From CAKZSB01 sp964573105 (GTDB lineage Bacteria > Pseudomonadota > Gammaproteobacteria > Granulosicoccales > Granulosicoccaceae): a stretch of DNA of 64,000 nucleotides. The notes beneath the pieces are model-generated. The model was not told where the DNA came from. It ran no database searches and saw only the letters and a program-made list of their open reading frames with translations. Shown piece after piece: positions 1 to 8,521 of the stretch. A program made the position numbers and the translations under genes. Within the stretch, counting starts at the first letter, position 1. Every line of letters starts with the position of its first letter. The DNA is taken from positions 1-64,000 of the forward strand of contig CAZNIS010000020.1 of NCBI GenBank assembly GCA_964573105.1, in the 5' to 3' direction.

Positions 1-1587
1 CGGATCGCCCTGGGCTTCAGCTCGTACAGGGTCATTTGCGAGAATGTTTTATGCAGCAACAGGCTAGCCGGCAGACTTGGTTCGAACGTACGATGCCATT
101 TCACCGCGCGTGCCTGATGGAAGTGTCCCAGGGGCTCATCCAGCAATAGTTCGTATTCGCCCGTGATCTCGCCGATGGCGCGGAACTTGTGGTTGCCTTC
201 GGTCACGACAATCAAATCGCCGTTTTCTATTTTGTTTTTAAACGTGTTGACAGCGCTGGCTGCGAAGTCTGATTGTTCAAGTGCCTCGGGTCTGTACTGC
301 TTGAAGTTTTCGGTGACTGCCTGCAAGTTTTTGCAGGTGGAGAAGTCTAGGTTGTTGCCATAGCCAAGCGCGGCATATCCGCGCTCCATGCAGTCGGCAT
401 AGACGGCATCTTCCCGGCGGTTGGTATCACCCAGTGACATTTTCCAGATTCGCCTGCCAGCCGGATCGACGGTAGATTGCTCGTCTGTTGTAGACGCAGC
501 AGCGCTTGCGTTCAGGGCGATCTGTTTGAAAATACCATCCTCAACATCGTACTGGATTTGATTGTCAACGGTTGATGCGCGGATGCCTTCGATAAAATCT
601 TCGTAGCTGAAGCTTTGATGGATGGTGGTAAAGACNNNNNNNNNNATTTTCCGATTCCAGTTGATCGTATCGTGCGACAATGTCTTGGCGACGCTCGCTT
701 TGTTCCGGGTCTTTTTCGATTAGATTGCGATACCATTCGGGATCGGCCCAACTGACTGCCCGTTCTTTCGTGGCCCAGGTCTTTCCCGTGCCAGGTGGTC
801 CATACAAGATGCGGTTTTTCGCCTGAACGGTTGTTGTTGGCTCGGCAGACTCTGCTTCATCGTCCAGTTCTCTGTTTACCTTTCCGGCCGACTGGTTTGC
901 CGGTTGTATACCCAGATCCGTGCTGTACAGCACGCGCATGAAACCGAATGTAGATAGTTCTGGTGCGTATTGCCGCCGAATGTTTTGGTAGTGCTGCATA
1001 TAGAGCTGTATCCGCTCCATCGAGCTACTGGGGATACTCGTCTCACCGAGCAGGGTCAGGTAATGCGCCAGATGATCCGCTGAGTTGATCAGTGGCATGT
1101 GCTCGGGGTTGTACATGTTCAACAGCCGCATGATACGGCCGGGGCCCATCGTGCCGCGTGCTTCGATGCCGGCGCGATCGTAGATGGCTTTTGGATCGTC
1201 TATCCATAAAAAGTCATCCGGTGTGGCACTGGCGATTGCGCAATGCAGTTTCGCCACATAATCCATTGCCTGCTCGTTGCTGAGCCCGTCAAAGGATTTT
1301 TTTTGATAGTAGCTGCCATCCTTAAGCAGGTAGATCAAATGTGCGGTGGCTGAGCCAGGGGAATATCTACCCAGTCGATCGGCAAGGCCGCGTTCAAGCC
1401 ACCAGCAGAAATTCTCGTCTCTGGATCCCTTACCCATGCAGTAGCTCTCAAGAGTAAGCTCCTTGAGCTCGATTGCGGGGAACTGACTGATAAATCGATC
1501 GTAGAGCGACCGATCGCCGTGCATGGACAGGTAGCTTTGATCTCCGTCAAGTAGCTCCGCTATTCTGTTAGTGGTGTCAGTGGTCAT
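1..1587 (-). CDS. McrB-type AAA+ restriction NTPase with inserted EVE/PUA-like domain (3' partial)
   Basis: Type IV (McrBC-like) restriction NTPase subunit, running off the window at its C-terminus. The first ~250 residues are an unassigned N-terminal region. Walker A GPPGTGKT is at about residue 262. After the N gap the typical McrB motif TTIHQSFSYEDFIEGI appears, followed by an insert beginning RIWKMSLGDTNR with GYAALGYG, GDLIVV and AIGEITGEYEL. The insert resembles EVE/PUA-superfamily domains that read modified bases. Walker B and the McrC partner would lie beyond position 1. The reading frame changes across the 10-N gap (636-645), which fits a gap of arbitrary size rather than a real frameshift. 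ATG start at 1587. The family is clear; the insert assignment rests on motif memory. Confidence 0.8.
636..645. other. Assembly gap (10 N)
   Basis: Run of ten N inside the McrB-like gene. The flanking reading frames do not join in phase over ten bases, so the true gap length is probably not ten. Confidence 0.95.
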
Positions 1588-1629
1588 ATGAGTTGCATTG
1601 GTCGGATGAGCCGTTATTGCCAGTAAGAA

Positions 1630-1998
1630 TTATGTCCGTGGTAGCCTGTCATCGTCGATGTCAGGATCGCTGCGAATGCGTCTTTGTGGTGGCTTACGAC
1701 GCGGCGCCAGCGGAGGGCGTTCGGAGATGCCGTAGTGTTGTTCGGCCGTCATGTTACGTATATCGATCAGGCAGATGATGCCGACGAACACGGACGAGAG
1801 AACCGCAATGACAATCGCCCCAATCAGGCCGCCAACCAGTGCAAGGGCCAGTGAGCCACCGAGGCTCTTTGCGGCGCCAGAGAAAAAGGCGAGGACGAGC
1901 ACGAGCAGTAAGATTGCCCATGAGATGGAAATCAGGCTAAGCAGCACCGATCGGGTGCCAATGAATTGCGGCTTATACACTGTGCTGGAATTGCTCAT
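1630..1998 (-). CDS. Small two-helix membrane protein, unknown function
   Basis: 122 residues. Two long hydrophobic segments at about 17-40 and 50-78 are rich in Ala, Leu, Val and Gly. They are followed by a charged cytoplasm-like tail with Pro/Arg clusters (RPPLAPRRKPPQRRIR) and an acidic stretch. Not recognised as a named family. It lies 42 bp upstream of the McrB-like gene on the same strand and could be cotranscribed with it. The Shine-Dalgarno is weak. Function unknown. Confidence 0.55.
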   Translation of the reverse strand: MSNSSTVYKPQFIGTRSVLLSLISISWAILLLVLVLAFFSGAAKSLGGSLALALVGGLIGAIVIAVLSSVFVGIICLIDIRNMTAEQHYGISERPPLAPRRKPPQRRIRSDPDIDDDRLPRT

Positions 1999-2506
1999 TT
2001 CGGCATCACTTCAGTAGGGGGTTAGGTACGGACTGGTATTGCATAGATTTACTCCCAGCGGGCAAACTCCGGCCCGCAAACTCCGATTTGCTGCATAGCG
2101 CGGTTGCACTACTGCAGCTACCGATGATGTCCTGTTAAAAGATTCGCCGAAACAAGAGAGGGCGTGCAGCGTCATTCCCTTGTGCACTGCCGGATCGAGC
2201 TTACTTGCCGGGCGATGCCCGATCAAGTGCGGGCCGGGTGCTGCCGGCTGGCCGTGCGAGGCGACGGCGGGCAAATCGGATAAGGCATGCAGCCAATACG
2301 AATTGCGGCTGCGGGATCGGCTATGGTGCGATGTCAAGTCCACTCGCGGGTTTTGCCACAAGTGGGGGTAACGAGCATCTGCCGAATTAAAACAAGATGA
2401 CGAAATTGCGCCGGGATTTCTGTGCCGCGCGCGCCATGCATTTTTAGGCGTGCGTGGGGAGATTTTTGTATGGCGTTGGGTTTGGTGGGGATATTTTCGC
2501 GCACGG

Positions 2507-2730
2507 CATGTTCAGGCAACGGAGTTGTCCTCCCACAAAAAAGCCCTTGTGGGACCTGGTCTCCGACCGAGGAACAAGTGTGTTCGGAATTCCCCTCATG
2601 GCTTGTTCGTGCAGCGGAGTTTTCCTCCCACGAACAGCGCCTGTGGGACCTGGTCTCCGACCGGGGAACAAGTGTGTTCGGAATCCCTCTCACAGCTTGT
2701 TCGCCCAGTGGGGCCGCGCATCCCACCAAT
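2507..2730 (+). repeat. Tandem hairpin repeat, ~2.4 units of 94 bp
   Basis: The word GGGACCTGGTCTCCGACC occurs at 2551 and again at 2645, giving a 94-bp period. A third unit starts and breaks off. Each unit contains TCCCAC...GTGGGA and (partly degenerate) ACTTGT...ACAAGT inverted repeats. The same family recurs at 12289-12480. Confidence 0.8.
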
Positions 2731-2754
2731 CGCCCTCCGAGTCGAGACCAGATA

Positions 2755-2849
2755 CGTAGGGGCCGTAAGCCTAAGCGCACGTACCAATTGGGCCGTGCAC
2801 TTACCATATATACTCATCGGTAGGTGCGCTTGGGCTTACCTCCCCTACG
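2755..2849. repeat. Bipartite palindrome (REP-like arms starting CGTAGGGGCC)
   Basis: Two 31-bp arms (2755-2785 and 2819-2849) are inverted copies with about four mismatches, separated by 33 bp. Each arm ends in CCCCTACG or its complement, so each carries a GTAG tetranucleotide. A solo copy of one arm is at 27317-27347. Confidence 0.75.
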
Positions 2850-2889
2850 AATTTTCGGAGTGTTATTCGGCTTGTCGTGAGGGGCTTTT

Positions 2890-3050
2890 GTAGGTTGGTG
2901 CAAAGCCAAAGGTAACGTTGATGATTATCGAACGCCAGCACGGTGATCACTCCACCACCAACTCCAAGATCGCGTGCCCAACAATGCCGTGAGGCGGGGC
3001 AAATGTCGGGCACGCTGCGCTTTGCTCCCCTCCTGCGTCGGCCGACCTAC
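2890..3050 (+). repeat. Composite REP element, copy a (full length)
   Basis: Starts GTAGGTTGGTGCAAAGCC, passes through the conserved GCGTGCCCAACAATGCCGTG core, and ends with a REP module (GTCGGGCACGC ... CCGACCTAC). The 3' hairpin is less regular than in copies b and c. Confidence 0.75.
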
Positions 3051-3244
3051 GGGTTTTCGGGTGGTTCTTGGGCGGTATTCGGTGCGGTGTTCGGCGGGTT
3101 TTTCGGCTCTGTGTTACCGAGCGCCGAACAAAAAAGCGCTCAAGTTTCACCCGCACCGGACGATGATCAACAGTGCATGATTCTTGCACGTTGGCGTGGG
3201 TTAACCCTCTCTATTGTCAATCCTTACTGGCTGGATGCTGTTGA

Positions 3245-4423
3245 ATGGTCAAACAATCGGAATCGAACGAAGCGTCTGAAAGTAGAGCGGGCTCTGCTGC
3301 CCGTGCGTCTGGCTGGTGGGTCAAGACGATTAATGATCCTGTCCGGGTGGCGCTGGCGCTGGTCAGTTGTGCGTTTCTCATCGTTAGTTTCGGATTTGCC
3401 TTTGGCGCCTGGTATGTCCCGAGTCACTTGACCAATCGGCTCGACAAGCAGTCGGCGGACATCGACGCGCTGAAAACGCAGCTGGTCGATTTCGACAACA
3501 ATGCCAGGCAGAGAAGTACGCAGCTCGGGATTGATATTCGCGCTGATATGCAGGCCGGTACTCAGCAGGTATCCGCTGAGCTGGCGAAGGGGTTTGAGAA
3601 GCTGGAGGCATCGCTTCAGCAGCAGGTCGCGCGAGTGGAGGCGGATTTTCGCGAACGGCTCAGTGAAGCGAAGCAGGACATCGGCAACGATATCGACGAG
3701 GCGCGTACGAAAGCCGAGTCGGCGGTTGTGCGCGTTGATCAGGCGATACCGGAGGCGAGCAAGGTCAGTGAGGAGCTGAGCAAGCAACAGTCGGTAATCA
3801 ACAAGCTGACACGGGACGTCGATACCGCTGAACGCAAGGTCGCGAGCATCGAGACTTTGATCAAGCTTGGCATCAGTCACTCGATGGTGCAGGAGGCTGT
3901 GTTGTCTGTGATCGAGAACAATGGCGATGTGTTGGGCACGCCGGAACAGGTCTCGGAGCTGTGGCGCAGCAAGAGTGAACTGAGTGCCAGTGAATTCGAG
4001 GATTATCTTCTCGCCAACTACCAGAAGATCAATGCCCGCGATGCCATGCTGATGGCCTACGATGAGCTGACCGAGAACAAGCCGGTCGAGTTTTTCATCG
4101 ACCTGCAGGAGATCAGGGCCAGTGCCGAACCGGAGCTGGGCGCAGCGCTTGAGGCGCTGGAACAGAGCCTGTCGGTCGGTGCTGGTAATGATGCGAACAG
4201 CGATTCCGAATCGGTGAGCAATGTGGAGTTGCTGCAGGTTGATGCGCTGACGATTGTGCGTATCTGCGACGAGCTGACCGGCATCGCGGATACCGAGTGC
4301 TACAAGTATTTTCTTAAAGGCGACCATCAGGCTGACGCTGACGGGCTGGTGGATCTGAACGCCAACAAGGCGGTGGTGCGCGCCATCGCCAACAAGTATC
4401 AGAAGTTAATTCCGGATTCATAG
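3245..4423 (+). CDS. Membrane-anchored coiled-coil protein, unknown function
   Basis: 392 residues. A cytoplasmic N-terminus of about 30 residues (rich in Ser, Glu and Ala) precedes one transmembrane helix at about 33-57 (VALALVSCAFLIVSFGFAF). A long heptad-rich coiled coil follows to about residue 215. The C-terminal part is acidic and mostly helical, with the cysteines ICDELTGIADTECYKYF near the end. No named domain was recognised. The architecture resembles envelope proteins with a periplasmic coiled coil, but there is no direct evidence of function. Monocistronic; a weak hairpin follows at 4436. A long antisense ORF across the gene is a shadow. Confidence 0.75.
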   Translation: MVKQSESNEASESRAGSAARASGWWVKTINDPVRVALALVSCAFLIVSFGFAFGAWYVPSHLTNRLDKQSADIDALKTQLVDFDNNARQRSTQLGIDIRADMQAGTQQVSAELAKGFEKLEASLQQQVARVEADFRERLSEAKQDIGNDIDEARTKAESAVVRVDQAIPEASKVSEELSKQQSVINKLTRDVDTAERKVASIETLIKLGISHSMVQEAVLSVIENNGDVLGTPEQVSELWRSKSELSASEFEDYLLANYQKINARDAMLMAYDELTENKPVEFFIDLQEIRASAEPELGAALEALEQSLSVGAGNDANSDSESVSNVELLQVDALTIVRICDELTGIADTECYKYFLKGDHQADADGLVDLNANKAVVRAIANKYQKLIPDS

Positions 4424-4435
4424 GTCGATACTGAC

Positions 4436-4463
4436 AGCGCCACGCCCGTGGCTGGCTGATTTT
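4436..4463 (+). terminator. Possible weak rho-independent terminator
   Basis: GCCAC-GCCC-GTGGC hairpin (4439-4452), 15 bp after the stop codon, with a T run (TTTT) that starts seven bases after the stem. The spacing is loose, so the call is tentative. Confidence 0.35.
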
Positions 4464-4563
4464 CTTAAAACCCATTCAGGTCGATATTTGAACCGTCGCC
4501 GCGTTGCACGCTAGCGGTCCGTCGCTACAATTGGCGGCAGGCTAACACGGGGCATCGCACATC

Positions 4564-5820
4564 ATGGCAAACTACGACTGGCACGCCGAGCGCAGTGATT
4601 TGTCTGGCATTGCTCTGCTGGATCGCGCACCGGAGAGCGAGGGCATCGATCTGTCGGCGGTGCGGCTGTACCGGCTGGCGCAGGTGCGCAGCGAGATGGC
4701 GAAGTATGGTGTAGATGCGGTTATTCTGTCTGATCCGATCAACATCCGCTACGCCACCGGCACGCGCAATATGCAGGTGTTTAGTCAACGCAATGCGCCG
4801 TCGCGCTATCTGCTGTTAACGGCGGATCGTTCTATTCTGTTTGAGTTTACTGGTTGCCTACATCTAGCAGATGGCTTTGAAACGGTTGATGAAGTGCGGC
4901 CGAGCAAGACGGCGAGCTTTGTCGCTGCCGGGCCGGACATTGCGCGTCGTGAAAAGGCCTGGGCCGCGGATATGGCAGATTTGATTGGTGAGTTGGTAGG
5001 CAAAGGGGCTACGGTAGGGCTTGAGCGTCTGAACGCGGGCACGGCGATCGCGTTGCAGGCGCAGGGTTTGAATATTGTCGATGCGCAGCAGCCGGTTGAG
5101 ATGGCGCGCGCGATTAAATCTGCCGAGGAGTTGAATTGTGTGGCGTCGTCGTTGCGGGCGACGGAGATTGGCGTTGGCAAACTGCGCGATGCGATACGAC
5201 CGGGGCTGACGGAGAATCAATTATGGTCCGTCTTGCATAAGTCGGTTATCGAACAAAATGGCGACTATTGCGAGACGCGGCTGTTGAACGCCGGGCAGCG
5301 CTCGAACCCCTGGTTTCAGGAGTGTTCCAGCAATGTGATTAGCGAGAATGAACTCATTGCGCTGGATACCGATGTGGTGGGGTGTCACGGGTATTATTCG
5401 GATTTTTCGCGCACCTTTCACGCAGGGCCCGGCAAGCCGAGTCTGGCGCAACGTGAGATGTACAAAGTGGCGTATGAGCAGGTGCAGCACAACATGGGGA
5501 TATTGAAGCCGGGGCTCACGTTTCGCGATTATGCGGATCAGGCCTGGGACATCCCGGATAAGTATCATGCAAATCGTTATTATCTCTCGGCACACGGCGT
5601 GGGGATGACGGGCGAGTACCCGTATTTATACCACCGTGGTGATTTTCCGGACGCGGGTTACGACGGTGTGATCGAGCCGGGTATGACGATATGTGTGGAG
5701 AGTTATATCGGAGCGCAGGGTGGTGTCGAAGGGGTGAAGTTGGAGGAGCAGGTATTGATTACCGAGACCGGGATTGAAGTGATGTCACAATTTCCGTTTG
5801 AGGACGCGTTGTTGCGGTAG
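4564..5820 (+). CDS. M24-family metalloenzyme, DddP-like (possible DMSP lyase)
   Basis: 418 residues, the usual creatinase/aminopeptidase-P size: an N-terminal creatinase-like domain (about 35-170) and a C-terminal pita-bread domain. It resembles DddP, an M24-fold DMSP lyase, in PINIRYATGTRNMQ and in ETRLLNAGQRSNPWFQEC. The metal ligands of the family are all visible: Asp268 and Asp270 (ALDTDVVG), Asp280 (10 residues later, as in DddP), His344 (AHGVGM), Glu379 and Glu394 (KLEEQVLI). DddP converts dimethylsulfoniopropionate to dimethylsulfide and acrylate. Related M24 proteins are peptidases, so the substrate is not settled by sequence. The TAG stop abuts REP copy b. Confidence 0.7.
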   Translation: MANYDWHAERSDLSGIALLDRAPESEGIDLSAVRLYRLAQVRSEMAKYGVDAVILSDPINIRYATGTRNMQVFSQRNAPSRYLLLTADRSILFEFTGCLHLADGFETVDEVRPSKTASFVAAGPDIARREKAWAADMADLIGELVGKGATVGLERLNAGTAIALQAQGLNIVDAQQPVEMARAIKSAEELNCVASSLRATEIGVGKLRDAIRPGLTENQLWSVLHKSVIEQNGDYCETRLLNAGQRSNPWFQECSSNVISENELIALDTDVVGCHGYYSDFSRTFHAGPGKPSLAQREMYKVAYEQVQHNMGILKPGLTFRDYADQAWDIPDKYHANRYYLSAHGVGMTGEYPYLYHRGDFPDAGYDGVIEPGMTICVESYIGAQGGVEGVKLEEQVLITETGIEVMSQFPFEDALLR

Positions 5821-5831
5821 GTAGCAGGTAG

Positions 5832-5984
5832 GTAGGGCAAAGCCAGCGCCGAGGCTGGCGTTTGTCCAACACCGGCACGGTGATTAATCTTTTGCTCGCT
5901 TCAAGAGCGCGTGCCCAACAATGGCGTGAGGGATTTGTATTATGTCGGGCACGCTGCGCGCCGCGATGCTGGGGCCCGACCTAC
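5832..5984 (+). repeat. Composite REP element, copy b (full length)
   Basis: Starts GTAGGGCAAAGCCAGC with a GCCAGC-GCCGAG-GCTGGC hairpin. It continues through the CGTGCCCAACAATGGCGTGA core and ends in GTCGGGC ... GCCCGAC-CTAC (5944-5984). It lies 11 bp after the TAG stop of the M24 gene, within a GGTAGGTAG-rich junction. Confidence 0.85.
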
Positions 5985-6005
5985 GGTCTCTCGGTGGTTG
6001 CGTGT

Positions 6006-6160
6006 GTAGGTTGGTGCAAAGCCAGCGCCGAGGTTGGTGTTTGTTTAATGCCCGCGTTGTGATTAAGCATTCACCCGCTTCAAGATTGCGTGCCCAACAA
6101 TGGCGTGAGGGTGTATTATGTCGGGCACGCTGCGCTTTGCTTCGCTGGGGCCCGACCTAC
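6006..6160 (+). repeat. Composite REP element, copy c (full length, flanks the RAYT gene)
   Basis: Same architecture as copy b and only 21 bp from it. The 3' module GTCGGGC ... GCCCGAC-CTAC is at 6120-6160. It ends 35 bp downstream of the RAYT stop codon. Confidence 0.85.
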
Positions 6161-6194
6161 GCTCGGGCCACGCCCGACCCACGCCCGACGTACG

Positions 6195-6740
6195 TTACTC
6201 CAGATCAATTCCCGCTGTACTCACCGGCTCGCTGGTGCCCCAATCAGCGTTATATAACCCACTATCTATATACCGATGAAACGAGCTGAACGGCCATTCT
6301 GACGGATGATCGACTTGACCGTGTTTCACTGGGTTGTAGTGGATGTAATCCATGTGGTGTGAGAAGTCTTTTTGGTCGCGAATAGTGTGCTCCCAGTAGC
6401 GTTGTTGCCATACGGGTTTGTAGCGCTTTTTCGTTCGTGCGGATGATTGGGAAGTTTTGGATCCCTTACATCCGATACTGAAGTACCGTTTGATTCTGCT
6501 TACTCGGTTTTGATAGTCGTAGTCGCCAGATGGTAACGTCCAGAGCGTGTGAAGGTGGTCGGGGAGAATTACGATTGCATCCAGTTGGAATGGATGCGTT
6601 TTGAGCTCTCTTCGGAATGCGGTGCGCAGGCGATTGATGTTCGAGTCAGTTGTTAACAGCGGTTGGCGCTGATGGGTAACGAGTGTAAGGAAAACGCAAG
6701 CGCCCGGGTTTTTGATACGTCGATACTGCATGCGGAACAC
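6195..6740 (-). CDS. REP-associated tyrosine transposase (RAYT, IS200-like Y1 family)
   Basis: 181 residues, typical for RAYTs. The HUH motif is His62-Leu-His64 in VILPDHLHTLW. The downstream helix MDYIHYNPVKHG carries the candidate catalytic tyrosine (Tyr132 or Tyr135) in the conserved Y-I-H-Y-N-P context. RAYTs are single-copy domesticated Y1 nucleases that recognise and cleave REP sequences bearing a GTAG/GTGG tetranucleotide next to an imperfect palindrome. Here the gene is flanked by REP elements c and d, whose hairpins carry a GTAG tetranucleotide. It is therefore the likely mobiliser of the family scattered over the window. The ORF appears intact. ATG at 6740. Confidence 0.9.
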   Translation of the reverse strand: MFRMQYRRIKNPGACVFLTLVTHQRQPLLTTDSNINRLRTAFRRELKTHPFQLDAIVILPDHLHTLWTLPSGDYDYQNRVSRIKRYFSIGCKGSKTSQSSARTKKRYKPVWQQRYWEHTIRDQKDFSHHMDYIHYNPVKHGQVDHPSEWPFSSFHRYIDSGLYNADWGTSEPVSTAGIDLE

Positions 6741-6880
6741 CCTTCGAATCTGTACTGCTGTGTAGAGAGATGGAACGTTAACAGACTTGGCGACCGTGCG
6801 TACGAAGTGAGAGACGTATTGTGAGATTGTGCAAGTTTGGTGTTGGGGGTGTTGTGTTTGGAATGTCGGGAGGGGCTTTG

Positions 6881-7055
6881 GTAGGTTGTTGCAAAGCTGA
6901 CGGTGAGGTTGGGAGTTTCTTTAAAGCCGGCACATTGATCAGGCATTCGACAGCTTCACGGTCGCGTGCCCAACAATGGTTTGAGGGGGTTGCTTGTTGT
7001 CGGGCATGCTTCGCTTCGCAATATGTCGGGCACGCTTCGCTGGGGCCCGACCTAC
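6881..7055 (+). repeat. Composite REP element, copy d (full length, flanks the RAYT gene)
   Basis: Starts GTAGGTTGTTGCAAAGC, contains the GCGTGCCCAACAATGGTTTGAG core, and has a doubled 3' module (GTCGGGCATGC, then GTCGGGCACGC ... GCCCGACCTAC). It lies 140 bp upstream of the RAYT start, on the opposite side from copy c. Confidence 0.8.
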
Positions 7056-7079
7056 GCCCGACTTCGCTGCCGCCCGAAC

Positions 7080-7589
7080 TCACACACTCTCCCACCCATC
7101 GGCAGTTTTAATTCTATGCGTTATCGTATTGGGTCTGCCCAGGGTCTGCTCGAGGAAGCAGCCTTTTTTGGCGGCGTTGATCAGGGCGTGGACTTGCTGT
7201 CGATCATCGTCACTTTGCATTGTGATATCGATGTTGAATGAATGTGGGGCGGTCTCGTAGACGGGGTCGGCTTTGTGCCAGTCCCAGTTGGCCTGTACGT
7301 CGACTTCGAGGTGTTGCAGGTCGACTTTCATGCGTTTAGCGAAGGCACGGATCTGGGTCATGATGCAGCCCGCCAGGCCGGCGGTAAACAGTGCCAGTGG
7401 CGGTGGGGCGCTGGCGTCGCCGCCGTGAAATGATCCTTCGTCGCTGGCGAGGTTAAACGGGCCCTCTTCGAAGGGCTGTTTCATCATCACTTGCAGCTCG
7501 TTGCGCATTTTGCCGGTGGCGGTGCCGTGGCAGTTGAATTGAACTTTGGCCTTTTCGGGCATTGCGGTGGCTGATTTACTTGAGTTCAT
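7080..7589 (-). CDS. OsmC-family protein
   Basis: 169 residues from the ATG at 7589; the longer in-frame extension is Arg-rich and reads through a direct repeat, so it was rejected. OsmC/Ohr-fold proteins reduce organic hydroperoxides through paired cysteines or bind small acyl/thiol substrates. Here the visible cysteines are in VQFNCHG, AGLAGCIMTQIR (family position) and KKGCFLEQ, all in the C-terminal OsmC fold. Last gene of the leftward TRAP operon, 122 bp after the cyclase gene. Confidence 0.85.
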   Translation of the reverse strand: MNSSKSATAMPEKAKVQFNCHGTATGKMRNELQVMMKQPFEEGPFNLASDEGSFHGGDASAPPPLALFTAGLAGCIMTQIRAFAKRMKVDLQHLEVDVQANWDWHKADPVYETAPHSFNIDITMQSDDDRQQVHALINAAKKGCFLEQTLGRPNTITHRIKTADGWESV

Positions 7590-7604
7590 AGTGTGGGTAT
7601 TTGT

Positions 7605-7659
7605 TGCCTTGCTTACGCTGCGGGTTTCCGGTTTTGCCTTGCTTACGCTGCGGGTTTCC
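7605..7659. repeat. Short direct repeat, two 25-bp copies
   Basis: TGCCTTGCTTACGCTGCGGG occurs at 7605 and 7635 (30-bp period), between the cyclase gene and the OsmC start codon. No function is evident; it could be a replication-slippage duplication. Confidence 0.7.
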
Positions 7660-7711
7660 CTTTGTGGGTCGCATCGCTCACTACGCCCTGCGTGTATCGT
7701 GTGTTTGTCTT

Positions 7712-8488
7712 CTATTCGTTGAATATGGCGACGGCGCGGGTGAAGCCGGCGGAGGCGCCTTTGATTTTCCACGGGAAGCAGGCGATTTCGAATCCGTTGG
7801 CGGGCAGGGTGTCGAGTTGGGCGAGTTTTTCGATATGGCAGTAGCCGATATCCATGCCGGCGCGGTGGCCTTCCCAGATGATCGATGGATCACCGTTTTT
7901 GGCGAATGCTTCGGCGGTGTGGGCGAAGGGGGCATCCCAGCTCCAGGCGTCGGTGCCGGTGACGCGCACGCCGCGCTCCAGTAGATACAGCGTCGCCTCG
8001 CGGCCCATGCCGCAACCTTTCAACAGGTAATCGTCTTTGCCGTAGTGTTCGCCGGCTGAGGTGTTGACGACGACTATATCCATCGGCTGTAGCTGGTGGC
8101 CGATGCGCTTGAGTTCGGCTTCAACTTCGGCGGCGCTGACGACGTGGCCGTCTTTGAAATGGCGAAAGTCGAGTTTGACACCGGGATTAAAACACCACTC
8201 CAGTGGCACTTCATCAATGGTGATCGCGCGCTCGCCGTTGTTCATGGTGGAGTGAAAGTGATAGGGCGCGTCGAGGTGGGTGCCGTTGTGGGTAGAAATC
8301 TTCAGTGTCTCCACCGCCCAGCCTTCGCCGCCAGGTAGCTGCTCGGTGGTCAGTCCGGGGAAGAAGCCTGCCATTTGTTCGGCCGACTGTTTGTGATCGA
8401 CGTAGTCGATCTCGGGCAGCATGATCGGCGGGTCGGAGGCGATGTCGGCTTCGAGCGGAACGGATAGATCGACGATTCTGCGCGGCAT
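7712..8488 (-). CDS. Cyclase-family (KynB-like) metal-dependent hydrolase
   Basis: 258 residues. It carries the family metal motif STHNGTHLDAPYHFH (HxGTHxDxPxH; about residues 65-80), so it belongs to the PF04199 cyclase/arylformamidase superfamily. These enzymes hydrolyse amide or lactone-type bonds; kynurenine formamidase and isatin hydrolase are characterised members. The substrate cannot be read from sequence. The start at 8488 has an AGGAG ribosome-binding site 7 bp upstream. It lies 33 bp after dctM in the operon, so its substrate is probably what the TRAP system imports. Part of a five-gene unit (11474 to 7080). Confidence 0.85.
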   Translation of the reverse strand: MPRRIVDLSVPLEADIASDPPIMLPEIDYVDHKQSAEQMAGFFPGLTTEQLPGGEGWAVETLKISTHNGTHLDAPYHFHSTMNNGERAITIDEVPLEWCFNPGVKLDFRHFKDGHVVSAAEVEAELKRIGHQLQPMDIVVVNTSAGEHYGKDDYLLKGCGMGREATLYLLERGVRVTGTDAWSWDAPFAHTAEAFAKNGDPSIIWEGHRAGMDIGYCHIEKLAQLDTLPANGFEIACFPWKIKGASAGFTRAVAIFNE

Positions 8489-8521
8489 GGATGGGCTCCT
8501 AAGGATTTAAAATTTGGTGGC

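Larger units (their letters stand above)
1999..3244. other. Repeat-rich intergenic block, no credible gene
   Basis: Several overlapping ORFs of 60-160 codons exist here on both strands, but they read across hairpin repeats and are low-complexity or Arg/Pro-rich, so none is called. From about 2507 the block holds a 94-bp tandem hairpin repeat, a bipartite palindrome at 2755-2849 and a full-length REP element at 2890-3050. A G/T-rich tail follows to about 3115. Nothing recognisable was seen in 1999-2500. Confidence 0.7.

Noticed and set aside
2334..2893. Overlapping ORFs of 60-160 codons on both strands
   Set aside because: They read across the 94-bp hairpin repeats and palindrome; the protein sequences are repeat-derived and have no domain.
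2890..3050. Scattered REP elements as a CRISPR array
   Set aside because: Copies are dispersed over 40 kb in both orientations, over 100 bp long, and have no regular spacers or cas genes.
3224..4327. 367-codon minus-strand ORF
   Set aside because: It is antisense to the coiled-coil gene, whose strong codon pattern and transmembrane/coiled-coil structure make it the real one.
6778..7095. 105-codon minus-strand ORF between RAYT and OsmC
   Set aside because: It lies inside REP element d and its neighbourhood; composition is repeat-derived.
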